From Eonycteris spelaea (lineage: Eukaryota; Chordata; Mammalia; Chiroptera; Pteropodidae), in NCBI GenBank assembly GCA_003508835.1, contig PUFA01000066.1, forward strand, positions 4,030,001 through 4,094,000: a DNA stretch of 64,000 nt, in the 5' to 3' direction. Both the position numbers and the translations under genes were made by a program. Under the pieces are notes generated by a model. It ran no database searches and was not told where the DNA came from. It saw nothing but the letters and a program-made list of their open reading frames with translations. Below are positions 22,081 through 32,384 of this stretch, piece by piece. How positions within the stretch are numbered: position 1 is the first letter of the stretch; every line of letters starts with the position of its first letter.

Positions 22081-22860
22081 AGACCTCCTTGAACAGGGGC
22101 AGGGGAGAGAGCCCCCTGGACTTTCATTTCATGCGCCGACGATGGCTCGCCTTCCAAAGGACTTACAGTCTTTTGGAGAGACATCAGGCTCCCACCAATC
22201 CCAGGCGACCGAGGCAAAACACATCCCGACAACATCTCAGAACAACGCTCGGCACCTTCAGAAGAACATAACGGGCAGTCTGAATGAAGACACGCGTCTT
22301 CGGCGAAGTCTGGAACCGCTCTTCCAAGAAACTGAGGGATGGCAGCAGAGCATGCAGGGGCCGGAGGGACGAAGTGATTTGCTGGAACATTCTGAACACA
22401 CAAATGCGACAGGCCCCAAGTCATGAAGGAAGCCGGCTAAATTCCCTCGTCGAAACCATACTGAAGGCCACACGTGTGCCTGATCGCCTCCTTCCAGAAG
22501 GTCCTGTAGAGGCCGGCAACTCGGAAGCCGAGCAAAAGCGAGCGGTGGACGCGGTCACCACCCAGCCTCTTCCGTGAAAGCTGAGGTCAAGGGTGTCATT
22601 TCTGCAGCCAACATGAAAGTGTCCCGTAGAAGGTAATGAAGGCGAAAAAGGAAACATATCCAGGGGACTGTGTGACGAACATCGAGCGAATGAAGCGTTT
22701 ACGGGACAGATAAGTCCCCGCACGGAGCAAGCATCCTTCCAGGCTGAACAGTCGCCGTCACAAGTGAGACTCGGGAGCTTTGGCTGCAAGTTCGAATGCG
22801 GCCTGAATCACATCAGGAGCGTGTAGAGCAGCTTCTGAGAAAATCGGTCGCTGGGGAATT
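22081..22860. other. CpG-island-like block without a recognised gene
   Basis: By hand count there are 48 CpG in 780 bp, against about 53 expected from the approximate base composition (GC about 53%). The observed/expected ratio is therefore near 0.9, whereas the rest of the window is strongly CpG-depleted. No TATA box, clear exon or known gene was recognised. It starts just after the minisatellite. Alternatives are an unannotated promoter, or a rather recent insertion (retrocopy or repeat) whose CpGs have not yet decayed. Confidence 0.7.
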
Positions 22861-22990
22861 GAGAAGAAACATCTCAAAGCACACACGTCAGAATAGCGGC
22901 CTCCAAAGAAAGATGGCGGAAGATGTGGAGAAAGAACTGGAGAGAAGCACCTTTTTGTGTCAAAATGAGATTCTCTTCCCCTCCCCCCCC
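22796..22990 (+). pseudogene. Coiled-coil-like open frame, possible retrocopy remnant
   Basis: The frame reads as a charged, leucine-spaced helix (for example EQLLRKSVAGELRRN and KMAEDVEKELERS). It starts at an ATG in the CpG-rich block and runs into a non-helical tail after a C-rich run at 22983. Upstream frames with similar character are broken by stops. I could not match it to a family; it may be chance in purine-rich DNA. Confidence 0.2.
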
Positions 22991-23104
22991 TTGGAAAAAG
23001 AGCTTAAGGAAGGTGGATGGCAGGTCTGTCAACAGAGAGCTGCTTTTCCTGACAGAATACCTTCTCATTCATTTTGGTGGTATTTCATTCCTTCCATGTG
23101 CCAT

Positions 23105-23330
23105 AATTTTTAAAAGAACCCCTAAATGGATATTTAAATATCTATTTAAATATCGAAATGGATATTTAGGCATTTGTATTCATTCCACTGCTACAAATAA
23201 TACCACGATACAGATCCTTATGTTGATAGGATTTAGACCACTATCATTTTTGATGAAACTAATTTTGCAGCTCTGCCCTGGGCAAAATTTCATTACCTTA
23301 TTGCTTTTTACTGGACAGGAGGGCTAGCAA
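23105..23330 (+). repeat. L1M-type LINE relic with a local A/T duplication
   Basis: The sequence after 23160 matches old L1 3' UTR of the 'ctattataaacaatgctgcgatgaa' kind (ACTGCTACAAATAATACCAC). An AAATGGATATTTA motif occurs twice between 23124 and 23168 around AAATATCTATTTAAATATC. Confidence 0.45.
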
Positions 23331-23689
23331 TATCTTTTTAAACTCTAGATAGCCTCACAGCCAGATTAAGACTCAGCTAACGTTCCAAAAGATCTCTATG
23401 CAAAAAATGACTTCAGAAGTCATTTGCGTCAACTATACAGAACTTGGCTTAGGAGCTTATGAACAAAAGTGAATCTGAACGCTCTCAGAAATGATTTACA
23501 TTCCACCGTTCTCTGACATCTTCAGTCTAAAGAGAAAATAAGAGACTGAGTTCTAATTTGTTTTAGACTTAAGATGAGTACCTTTTCCCAGCTACGAAAA
23601 GAAAAAATATTTTTTGGGGACAACAGAGAAAATGAATCAAAAATGATGTGCTAAAGGAACAGGAGACAGGCCCCCAAAAGTATGTGAGT

Positions 23690-23960
23690 GAGGGTGTTTA
23701 CTGCACCACTGTTTGCCAGGGGTAAAACCAGACGCAACTTAACAGGCCACCGAAAGGGATGGGGTTATGTACCTAATGGCACATCCGACTCATGGACCAC
23801 TACGTATAACTGAAAAAGAAGGAGCCTACTTGTCATGCCAACTTAGAAAGACTGGCAAATCTAACTGCTCAGTGAGATAAAGGAAGCGCACACGTGGTAC
23901 GGTAGCATTCATTTAAGAAAACCACCCTAAACATATATGTACGCGAATCAGCACCTTTAT
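23690..23960 (+). repeat. L1M-type LINE relic
   Basis: GTTTACTGCACCACTGTTTG, AGGCCACCGAAAGGGATGGG and CTTAGAAAGACTGGCAAATC follow the old-L1 ORF2 end. Confidence 0.55.
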
Positions 23961-23971
23961 GCGCATGCGCG
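23960..23971. promoter_or_regulatory. Perfect NRF1-type palindrome
   Basis: TGCGCATGCGCG fits the NRF1 consensus YGCGCAYGCGCR at every position. It lies in an AT-rich L1 relic, not in a CpG island. The alternating purine-pyrimidine run could instead be a decayed CG/CA microsatellite. Confidence 0.4.
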
Positions 23972-24239
23972 TGTGGCTCTGCACATCTCCGCATGTACAT
24001 TCCTATCAGGGCGATAGAGGGGACTCATGTTGTTGGAAGGAGTGACTTACCATTGAAAGGAAGGAGCAGCGAATAACTTTTAGATTTACATCACAAATTA
24101 TCAGAGCGCTCACTCTTTTTTACACGTATGCACGGCTGGGGTGTCACTAAGCATATTTTCCAATGCAGACGCAGAACAGATGGACGGCATTGACATCGGA
24201 TGCTTTCAGTGCAAACATAATTCACTCTTCTAAAAAATA

Positions 24240-25020
24240 GTTTTGTGATTCAAAATTCATCCTTAAATCGAACAGCTAGCCGGCCCGTTTGTGGCTCATT
24301 AATTTCCCCCAGAAAACAGTGAATGAACACAGCGGGGTATAAATGCATACGTCTGGAGAAGATGAACTTTTACACTAGTTCTGTCTTTTCCGCTTTCTAA
24401 AGTGTGGACCTTACCAATTTCTTTGACCTGCCTTTTTTTTTTTTTCTCTCCTCCTCCCATTCCAATGCATGGCGGTGACAAGGCATTGAATTACCAGTTT
24501 GTCACTAACGCCATCGGCTTTATTATTCCTTTGAACAGAAGCTCAGCTTAAAAAGAAAAGTTTTTCTTAATAAGTAGCTGTTCATCCTTTGATATGCACA
24601 TCTGGATCCCTGGTCTTATCTGCCGCATGCTAATGCTGCTTCCTGCAGATAATGATAAAAGAACAACTCAAAATAACAAAAAAGGAATAAAACGTGCCAG
24701 ATGCCTAAAAAATAAGGACAATGCATATAAAAGAAACTGGATTTTCGAGTCCGGAGAATAAACTCTATCAACAGTTGAAGTAATCATTTTAGTGCTCAAC
24801 TGATGCAAGAATTTTTTTTTAAGGGATTAGGGAGGAGGGGGGAGGGGGAAGCAAACATCAGCTGACAACCACCACCACATTCTGTTAGAAATTAAGAGGG
24901 AAATAGAGCTAAGCATGCTATAAATCACTTTGGGGTTTAATTTTGCATCTGCCCTGCTACATTGCTTCTTTTCCTCATTTGGCTGTGACTTAAACACTGC
25001 TAATTAAAGGCTAAACTAAA
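24240..25020. other. Unassigned block, candidate conserved non-coding element
   Basis: Repeat-free sequence with TCF/LEF-type CCTTTGAT (about 24576), GATA-type CTTATCT and AGATAATGATAA, and several TAAT cores (CATTAATTTCC, CTAATTAAAG). No coding frame. Conservation not tested. Confidence 0.25.
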
Positions 25021-25029
25021 AGACTTACA

Positions 25030-25150
25030 CTCATGCCTTTTTTAGAAATTATAAAATATTTCAAACATACAGAAAAGTACCAAGGATAACGTAAGAAATG
25101 CCATGTATCCCCCATCTGCATTGAACTATTTTTCCTTCATCTCCATTTTT
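25030..25150 (+). repeat. L1-type relic
   Basis: TTATAAAATATTTCAAACAT, ACAGAAAAGTACCAAGGATA and CATGTATCCCCCATCTGCAT match an old L1 segment ('caaacatacagaaaagtagaaagaat'). Confidence 0.6.
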
Positions 25151-26519
25151 TTTAAAGAAAACATTTCCTTCATTCCGAGCAAGAGTCCTTCCAAACGTGC
25201 TTTAAATTTCTACATCCCCTTTGTTTATTAAAAGGTGTTCTTCTTATAAAATTATTATGATTTTCCCCAGTTTTAGTAATTCTCAGACGCTTTCTTCCTC
25301 TACTCAGCATGTAAATGGGTCGGATGTTTTGAAAGTTACGTTGACATTCAGGATGCACGTGTAGAATTGTTATATATTTAATACATACATATGCGTTATA
25401 GATATTACGTATGGTTATCGATGTTTGTTCTTCACAATTTCTTTTCAAAAGAGGCAACGGTCAACCTGCATTGGCAATTTGTGGATGGAGCATAAGTAGT
25501 TCTGTGGCAGATCGTCATAGCGGATACATTAATAGACAGGCAAATAAGGACTTCTGTTCTCCGTAACACGGTCCATCAGCTGGGCGCTGAGGGTGGTGGT
25601 GGGAAGGGCGAAAGGCAGCAGTAGCCCCTACGTCTCCAGCACGCCTGCAGTTGGAGGTTTTTGGGCCCTTTTTCCCCCTAAATTGATTCCACATTAGCAT
25701 GCAACAGGCATGGGAAAATGATAAACTCCTATTACCACTGCCATGGCAACTGAAAAAATGGCTGCTTTGGGGGAGCAAGGGCCGCAGGAGAAGAAAAGCG
25801 AAGACCTCGTCTCTTTCTTCTGTTTGACATCTGTTGTTTAACATACAAAATTGTATTATCATGACGCAAGCGAGTCAGCCAGGACTAAAGGCTGCCTAGG
25901 GACTGTTAAAACCAGCCCCTCCCCACGCCTGCTCCCTTCTCTCTACCGTTAGAGTATATAATTTGACCCTGAACATTTCCACCGAGGGCTGCACGTTCCC
26001 TCCCTTTTCATCCCAGGTACAAAGCGTGAGGTGCCTTGGAAAGGTGGGACGTAGAGAGTCTGGGTGAGGGAGGCAGATGATCGATCAGAAAGCAAGAATA
26101 ATGCTCTTCCTTGGGTAGCTGCTTTTCTAAATGACCCATTCCTCTCTCCTCCTGCCCCTCATCCCCCTACCCTCACCATTCTGGGTTTTTCTGAGACAGA
26201 AACTTGTGAACATGAGTAGACAGAAGGCCAGGAACGTTAAACGGAAGTCGGAGCTAAAGGTTTAAAGTGGTTATTGCAGGTCACGGGGAGAAAGGCCGGG
26301 AGCAGCACACCTCCATGCTGAGGCGTAATTTCACAAAAGGTGCTTTATTTCCTTCTTTACACTGCCCTCTTCCAAAACATTTTTATAAAGTGTCTCTATA
26401 TAGCCAATAAATGTTTCAAAGGGGGCTACGGTAATGGATCTTCAGAAGGATGTCACAGCCAATACTTATCAAAGGTTCCATATCACCCAAACGTACCACT
26501 TGAAGCAAGTCCTTTGTTC
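25151..26519. other. Unassigned non-coding sequence
   Basis: No repeat family was recognised. 25660-25780 has a conserved-looking texture (CACATTAGCATGCAAC, GCCATGGCAACTG). No gene. Confidence 0.35.
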
Positions 26520-26569
26520 ATATATAAATTTTATATATTTTAATTCATATTTATGTGTATTGTAATACA

Positions 26570-26655
26570 TAGCATATGTGTATTAAAATACACATTATGC
26601 ATACTATATGTGTATTAAAATACACATTATGTGTATTTAGTAAGTGTATTAAATG
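26570..26655. repeat. AT-rich direct repeat with hairpins
   Basis: A 25-bp sequence occurs exactly at 26575-26599 and again at 26607-26631 (period 32). Each copy contains TGTGTATT/AA/AATACACA, an 8-bp hairpin stem with a two-base loop. Looser copies of the same motif follow. Confidence 0.75.
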
Positions 26656-26689
26656 ATGTATATTCTAATACACTATACCTTTTGCAATG

Positions 26690-27950
26690 AGGACATTTAA
26701 ATGAAATGACTTTCACCACCTTGCAGTTGTATAAGTAGAACAAACCAGTACCATTTTGAGTTGTTTTTTCTCAACACGGCCTTGAAACAGTTGTTATTCA
26801 AAGTTCATTGGAGGCCATACTGAAATGAACTAAATCGGAATTTTCAGTAAGAACATCAGATAAGTGCTTACAAAAGAAAGCATGTTTCTATCCTTTCCCT
26901 TGGTTATTAGCGAAGTAGGTAAATAAAGGCAGTGGAACAACAACAAAAAAAAGCCTGCTGATCAAACCCAAGCCACATCTAGGCATTCAGCGCTTCTTCA
27001 CAGTTTAGTAACGATTTGTAACAAACTTGCAGCCTTTACTGCAGATGCAAAAGCAAAGACAAGGGAAACGTCCTAACCGCTCTGTTGTTTTCCCCAAATG
27101 GTAGGAGTAAATTTACAATACGCCACCTGGGTGAGACCAATAGCTAAGAACCCAGACCATGTACACAGTTACGACAGGGATTTCTCAGACTTGCTGGAAA
27201 CGCTGGAATTCGCTCGGGGAAGAGAGCATCCAGGGCTGCCCGGGTGCTTGACATGACAAAGGTCTTATTTTTAATCCCGAAAGGCATTGATCAGATATTT
27301 CAGTATCAGGTTATTTCTGCTCTTGTTTTCGGCTTTCAGTTCCATCAGCATCATCTTTGTCACACACGGGGTGGCAGTTTTACATTTGCAATTCTAGATT
27401 TTTCTTTCTGCTGGGTTTCCGGGCACCCCCCTGCTGCTTTTATATAGCTACTGCACATCAAATGAGTCAAGCCCTAGAAATAGTCTTCAGGATGTTTCCT
27501 GGGGTTGGGGGTGAAGGGATCCTGGGGGATTTCTCCTTTTGCAATTTAAGATTTTGAAAGGCATAACTTTCTGGAGGAAAAGGTGGGCAGAAAGTTCTGT
27601 GAGCCAAGCTTTTTGATTCAAATCCCTGGATATTTGGGGGCTCAACCCTGTTGTTTTCTGACAATTTTCAAAAAAAGTCATCCCCAGACCTGGTGAGTTC
27701 TCCAAAAATAGGGATATTCCTCGGGCTTTGCTTGTGATTTACAGGACCAGACTCTGAAGGTGTAGAAACTACACCGATTGCAAAAGTGCCCTCACTTGAG
27801 TCTCAAAGATCAGAAAGAACCACGGACTCACTCAAATACATAAGAAATTAATATCACGAGAATCGTTCTGATTACTGGCCAAGTCACATCTCAGTGTAAA
27901 TGTCTGTTCGGAGAGACCGTCTCCGGCCCCCACCCGACGCTCTTCAATGT
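26690..27950. other. Unassigned non-coding sequence
   Basis: No recognised repeat or gene. G-rich GGGGTTGGGGGTGAAGGGAT lies at 27501-27520. Confidence 0.35.
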
Positions 27951-27954
27951 GTGG

Positions 27955-28130
27955 CATTGATACCCTTCACTTGTCTGTTTACCATGGGCTTCCCCACAGC
28001 AGGACATTAGCCTTCTGAGCGCTGGAGCCTTCTCTGCCCGCTAGGTCAAGTCCCTGGGTCAATGCCTGCACACCACAGGTCCTCAATTATGAGTTCGTGC
28101 TAGGTGACTGCATGAGTGAATGAATGATTT
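27955..28130 (+). repeat. L2 LINE 3' end
   Basis: CACAGCAGGACATTAGCCTT, GGGTCAATGCCTGCACACCA, GGTCCTCAATTATGAG and TGAGTGAATGAATGATT match the L2 terminus. Confidence 0.65.
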
Positions 28131-28299
28131 AACGATAAAAGATTCGATGAGCAGAGAGGGCCACTGGTCCTTTTCCAATCCGACCCTTGTATTGTGCAGA
28201 TGCCGGAAGGTAACTCAGAGGAGACCTGGCTAGCTTAGCACACCTGCCCAGGTGGCCACTGTCAGCAGCCTTCTGCTCTGATGACACCTGAGATTTGTT

Positions 28300-29130
28300 T
28301 TTAATACTCAAAGATGTATATTGCAGCATTGTTAGCAGTAGCAAAAAACTGGAAACAAAAGGAATAGTATCGTTACATTCATAGCACTCATAGCACAGAA
28401 TATTATACAGCTGGTAAGTAAAATGAAATAAAACTAAGAATTGCATTGAAGGAAATTTCCATTAAGTATCGTTGAGTGACGAGTAAAAGGCGCTCAAGTA
28501 TAAAATAATACCCCATTTTGATAAAACAAACCACACAATATTCTTGCTCAGGATTATGTTGAACCTGGATAAAAATATGGGATGATATGAACTTAACTGT
28601 GAAGACACGTTATGTGCAGGGGGCCAGGTGGGAGGCAGGAGGATTATGAGAAGGGAGAAATTGGCAGAAATCAAGAAAAAGAAGAAAATCAAATGACTGC
28701 GATATTTAAAAAATCATGTATGATATGATGTTTATGTACTTCTAACAATTATGTAATTATGCATGCCTGTATGTAAACAGAAATTGTCTTTTTAAAAAAC
28801 GGGGATGCATCTGAAGTGATAAAAGGAACCTATATAGCCTTGAATGTATTTTTTAGGAAAGAAAGATTGAAATGTTTCCATGTAACTTAAAAATTTAGTA
28901 AAAAAAGAGAAACAGCATAAATGCAAAGAAAGATGAAAATAAGAGGAAATAACTTTCTGAAATGAAAAACATAGAGATGTCTTAAAGCTAAGATGAAATG
29001 TTGATACATAGTTTATTATATAGCTGGAGGGTACGAGGATGCTCATTGTATTATTATTATTTTTTTCTACTTTTCTGGATTTTTTAAACATTTGTGTCAG
29101 GGAAAAAAATAGATCAAAAGACGTATTCAG
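28300..29130 (+). repeat. L1M-type LINE 3' relic
   Basis: TATTGCAGCATTGTTAGCAG, AAAAACTGGAAACAAAAGGA, GAATATTATACAGCTGGTAA and ATACCCCATTTTGATAAAAC are old L1 landmarks, with a decayed 3' UTR to the TTTTCTACTTTTCTGG region. Confidence 0.75.
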
Positions 29131-29329
29131 TAGCGTCCTGTTGAGGGTCATTCTATTCTAGAAGCAGGAGGCTTGGCCTGGGTGGGACGGGCCGGCACTC
29201 CTCACCCTGGGAGCAGTTACATCCCATGCGAGCCCTTCCTCATCAGCGGATAAAAATTAACCACAAGACACCTGTTTTGATTCTCCTCTGCCTGACTTCT
29301 CTTCCTACTGCCCCCTTATGGAAGGCATT

Positions 29330-29440
29330 GGCCTGTGTTTTGTCACAAGTCCTTGTCTCCGGCATTGAGAGCATTCTGGATGAGCCCACTTGGGTTCAAA
29401 CTCGGGGCTGCCACAGACCGGCCGTGGGATTTTCTTAGAG
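29330..29440 (+). repeat. Partial MIR-like relic
   Basis: ACTTGGGTTCAAACTCGGGG followed by a decayed core (CCACAGACCGGCCGTGGGAT). Only the first third of MIR is seen. Confidence 0.35.
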
Positions 29441-29794
29441 GCTGAAAGGAGAGGAGGCGGGCGAAGCGCTCAGGGCAGCGCCCGGCACGGAGAAGCGGAC
29501 CTTCCCTCCTCCTGTCTCCCTGGCTAAGGATGCCTCACGGACTGTCCTCCCAGACCTGAGCAGACAATTCCGAAACCCGTCTCCATCCCCGTTTCAGGCA
29601 GGTTTGCGGCCTGGGTAGCTCTGTCATCCAGTCCACTCCTTGCTCTGACCGCCGAACTGTGCGACTCGTTGTGACCCAGGCACCGGGCACCGAGCACAGG
29701 AAATGAAGACTCACACTCGCTCCGGTGGGGAAGGTCGGCGCTGACCCAGCGGGCACCCAGGGGCTAAGTGTGGGGCGAGCATGTCCTCCTCGCT

Positions 29795-29912
29795 AGCTGG
29801 CTCACCTTGGGCCAATGACAATTCCTCTGAGACTCAGCTTCCTCTTGCGTGAAATTAGGATCACAAACGGGGTATACATTCAGCATACAGAGAGCGTTGG
29901 GGCTTTTGTTTG

Positions 29913-29944
<32 letters not shown>

Positions 29945-30060
29945 GTGTGTGTTCCCCCATCACACTCACGATGGTTTCGTTTGTCCGCCACAGTTTTCTT
30001 AAAACCTTGAATCGTGCCTGGCACATATAGGTATTCTGTAAACATTTGTTGAGTTAATTA
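29795..30060 (+). repeat. MIR SINE carrying a GT microsatellite
   Basis: The left part GCTAGCTGGCTCACCTTGGG, TCTGAGACTCAGCTTCC and GAAATTAGGATCACAAAC, and the right part GAATCGTGCCTGGCACATAT with TAAACATTTGTTGAGTTAAT, give one MIR separated by (GT)n at 29913-29952. Confidence 0.75.
29913..29952 (+). repeat. (GT)n microsatellite
   Basis: About 20 GT units with one GC variant. Lies within a MIR. Confidence 0.9.
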
Positions 30061-30439
30061 CTTTTGTCTTATATTTCAACTTTTGCATTTAAAAGAAACA
30101 TCCCTTATTTTCCTAGGAGGCGTTATTGTTAAGGGTTTATCTAAAGAGCATCACAAGACATGGAAAAGTTGGGATGTGGGGGATTCACACCGTCAGCTTT
30201 CACCAGATGTTACCGACTGTTCTACTTGGTCTCCAAAGGGTTGCATCAATTTTACACCCAAATAGCTGTTTGTAAGGGTTCCCCTCTGCCCGCGTCTGTT
30301 CTAGAACCCAGAACTTTTAAACGCTTTGCCATGTTTTTCTTTAAAGGGGAGAATGAAAATAAAGCTGTTAGCTTTAGAGTATATCCTTTAAACATTTTTA
30401 TTTTTACTGTTATTGGGTTGACACAGTTATCATCACAGA

Positions 30440-30712
30440 TCTCGGCTCCAATATCCTACTGAGAGGTCTTTCCTGAATCCCTGTTTAAGTTGGTTTCCTC
30501 TTCAGTCACCCTCTATCCCACCTCTCCTCATCGCCTCCATGACGCATTGAAATCTGAAAGCATCTTTTTGACTGTACTTATCCATTGCATTCCTCCCATC
30601 CAGTCTGTAAGGGTTCTTCTGGCTGTTTCGCTCATCACTGTATCTCCAGGGCCTGGCACAGGATAGGAAGCTAAGAAATCCTTATAGAATAAACGAAAGA
30701 ACGTATGGCTTT
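30440..30712 (+). repeat. L2 LINE 3' end
   Basis: AGAGGTCTTTCCTGAATCCC, TCCATTGCATTCCTCCCATC, CAGTCTGTAAGGGTTCTTC, CTGTATCTCCAGGGCCTGGC and AGAATAAACGAAAGAA follow L2 3' order closely. Confidence 0.85.
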
Positions 30713-31029
30713 TTTGAAAAGACGAAGTCAATTTAAACATCTGCTAAGCATCAGACTTTTTTTTTTAATCTTGACTGTAATAGGCAAGTGCTTCTATCAG
30801 ATCATCTTCTTCCCTTACTTTGCCCTCATCATCTTTGAATCAGAGATTTTGTAATTTATTCAAAAAGTGTTTCTTGACTACTCCTTATGTTCCAGTGACC
30901 ATTTCGTGAAACCGCCCCTGGAACAAAGACAAAGTGATGCGTTTGCAGGAAGTGGGCTTAGATGGCGAAGACAGAACAAAACGTGAAATCTGGCTTGAGA
31001 ACCTCTCGAAAGGAATTTTTTTCTTTAGA

Positions 31030-31190
31030 GAATAGTGGTAATGATGAGAGCTACCACGGGTCAGATGCTTACTGTGTGCCAGGCACTTCACTGGTTGCTT
31101 CACATGAATTAGAAGTTTAATCATCAGAAAAAACATACAGGGTAGTTATTATTAAAACACCACTACCTGTGGATCTATTTAACCTACCAG
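31030..31190 (-). repeat. MIR SINE
   Basis: GAGCTACCACGGGTCAGATG, TACTGTGTGCCAGGCACTTC and TTCACATGAATTAGAAG, then a shortened core. Reversed MIR 3' end. Confidence 0.6.
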
Positions 31191-31639
31191 AGTTCTTCTA
31201 TCGGTGTGTGGGGAGAACAGAGAACCAGAAAGCTGATATAAATTATACAGGCAATTATTCAGGGAAGAGATGAGGTGTGCATTTCCTGGTCCTGAGTTCT
31301 GTCTTGTCCCTACCTGCCACACTCGAAATAACAGAAAGGTAACTGTTGATCATACTTGATTTTCCCCGCTAAACACACTGGCTTTTAGAACTAAGTCCTC
31401 TGAAGGCTTCAAGTTGCAAAATGTCTTCACACTTACACACCTGGGGAAGCAAACTCCACCACTGTTGGGACCAGACTCCTTGATTTTGATACAACTCCTA
31501 TATCTAACATACCACCTTGACACAGGTGCATGCTCGGAACACTTTACTGCATCATTTTATTTTTTTGTTAGGACGATAGACCTTAGCACAACCTGGATGT
31601 GCTGGTGGTGCTCTTTGGAGACGGGAAAGAAATCTGGAC

Positions 31640-31812
31640 CTTTATTCCAAACCCAGGATTCTATGACCATCTCATTGTTTCCCAAACTTTCTTGGTCACG
31701 CAAATCACTTGCTAAAAAGCAAAAACGAAAACAAAAATGCTCAAACAACAACAACAAAAATGGTGCCTGGCACATAGTAGGCACTCAGGATTTGTTGAAT
31801 AAATGATTCAAG
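31640..31812 (+). repeat. L2-type 3' end
   Basis: TGGTGCCTGGCACATAGTAG followed by GCACTCAGGATTTGTTGAAT and AAATGATTC, the L2/MIR terminal block; CAACAACAAC precedes it. Confidence 0.6.
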
Positions 31813-31904
31813 TAAAAGAATTACAAGCTGAAAACAAAATGAAAGATCTGATTTTTTTAAACAACCCCCAACCATATGTATTTCTTCTGTCTTATGTATG
31901 TATA

Positions 31905-31942
31905 AGCACACCGCACACACACACGCACACACACACACACTT
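31905..31942 (+). repeat. (AC)n microsatellite
   Basis: AAGCACACCGCACACACACA continuing with CGC and CAC units to 31941. Confidence 0.85.
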
Positions 31943-32222
31943 TTAAATATAGTTTGTATAATCATAGGTAAAATCTTAAACGGTATTTAACAAACCATTG
32001 AAAGTATTTCCTCTTTGGGGAGAAACTGTTTTGGCTCCTAAGGTGCTTGAATTTCAATAATTTTATAAAAAAACCCCAACAGTTTTCATAGTTAATTTTA
32101 GTAATTAAGTGATAAAAATGGTTAATAATTTGACCATTCTCATGATGGAATAAATTGAATAATTTTAATAATTGGAAAAGTGAAATAGTAGGAGAGTGAC
32201 GTTATTTTTCTATAGCTATCTG

Positions 32223-32237
32223 CCACTGATTTTCTTT
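32223..32237. repeat. Target-site duplication, left copy
   Basis: CCACTGATTTTCTTT, identical to 32465-32479. The pair brackets the hybrid SINE exactly and defines its insertion point. Confidence 0.85.
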
Positions 32238-32266
32238 CTTTTTTATTATTATTTATTATAATTTAT

Positions 32267-32374
32267 GCCTATAGCACGTGGTCTTCCTAGGTGGTCTCCC
32301 ATCCAAGTACTAACCAGGCTTAGCTTCCGAGATCAGACGGGATTGGGCTTGTTGAGGGTGGCGTGGCCGTAGAC
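32267..32374 (-). pseudogene. 5S rRNA-derived body of the hybrid SINE
   Basis: The body starts GTCTACGGCCACGCC and ends at the 5S-like GTGCTATAGGC. It keeps the long 5S blocks GTCTGATCTCGGAAGCTAAG and GGTTAGTACTTGGATGGGAG unchanged from the mammalian 5S consensus as I remember it. It is 108 nt against 118 for the matching part of 5S, because about 10 nt are missing between AAGC and CTGG (minus strand, junction near 32317/32318). That gap falls at the end of box A and the start of the intermediate element. About a dozen other substitutions are scattered through it. It is not a 5S gene: it lacks a T-run terminator and sits inside a SINE with its own target-site duplication. Confidence 0.9.
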
Positions 32375-32384
32375 CACGGACCAT

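Noticed and set aside
21848..22426. 192-codon open frame on the plus strand
   Set aside because: The first third is the 20-bp minisatellite read in shifting phase; no domain or homologue is recognised in the rest, although the CpG block is reported separately.
32267..32374. Functional 5S rRNA gene
   Set aside because: A 10-nt internal deletion, many substitutions, no terminator, and inclusion in a retroposon with its own target-site duplication.
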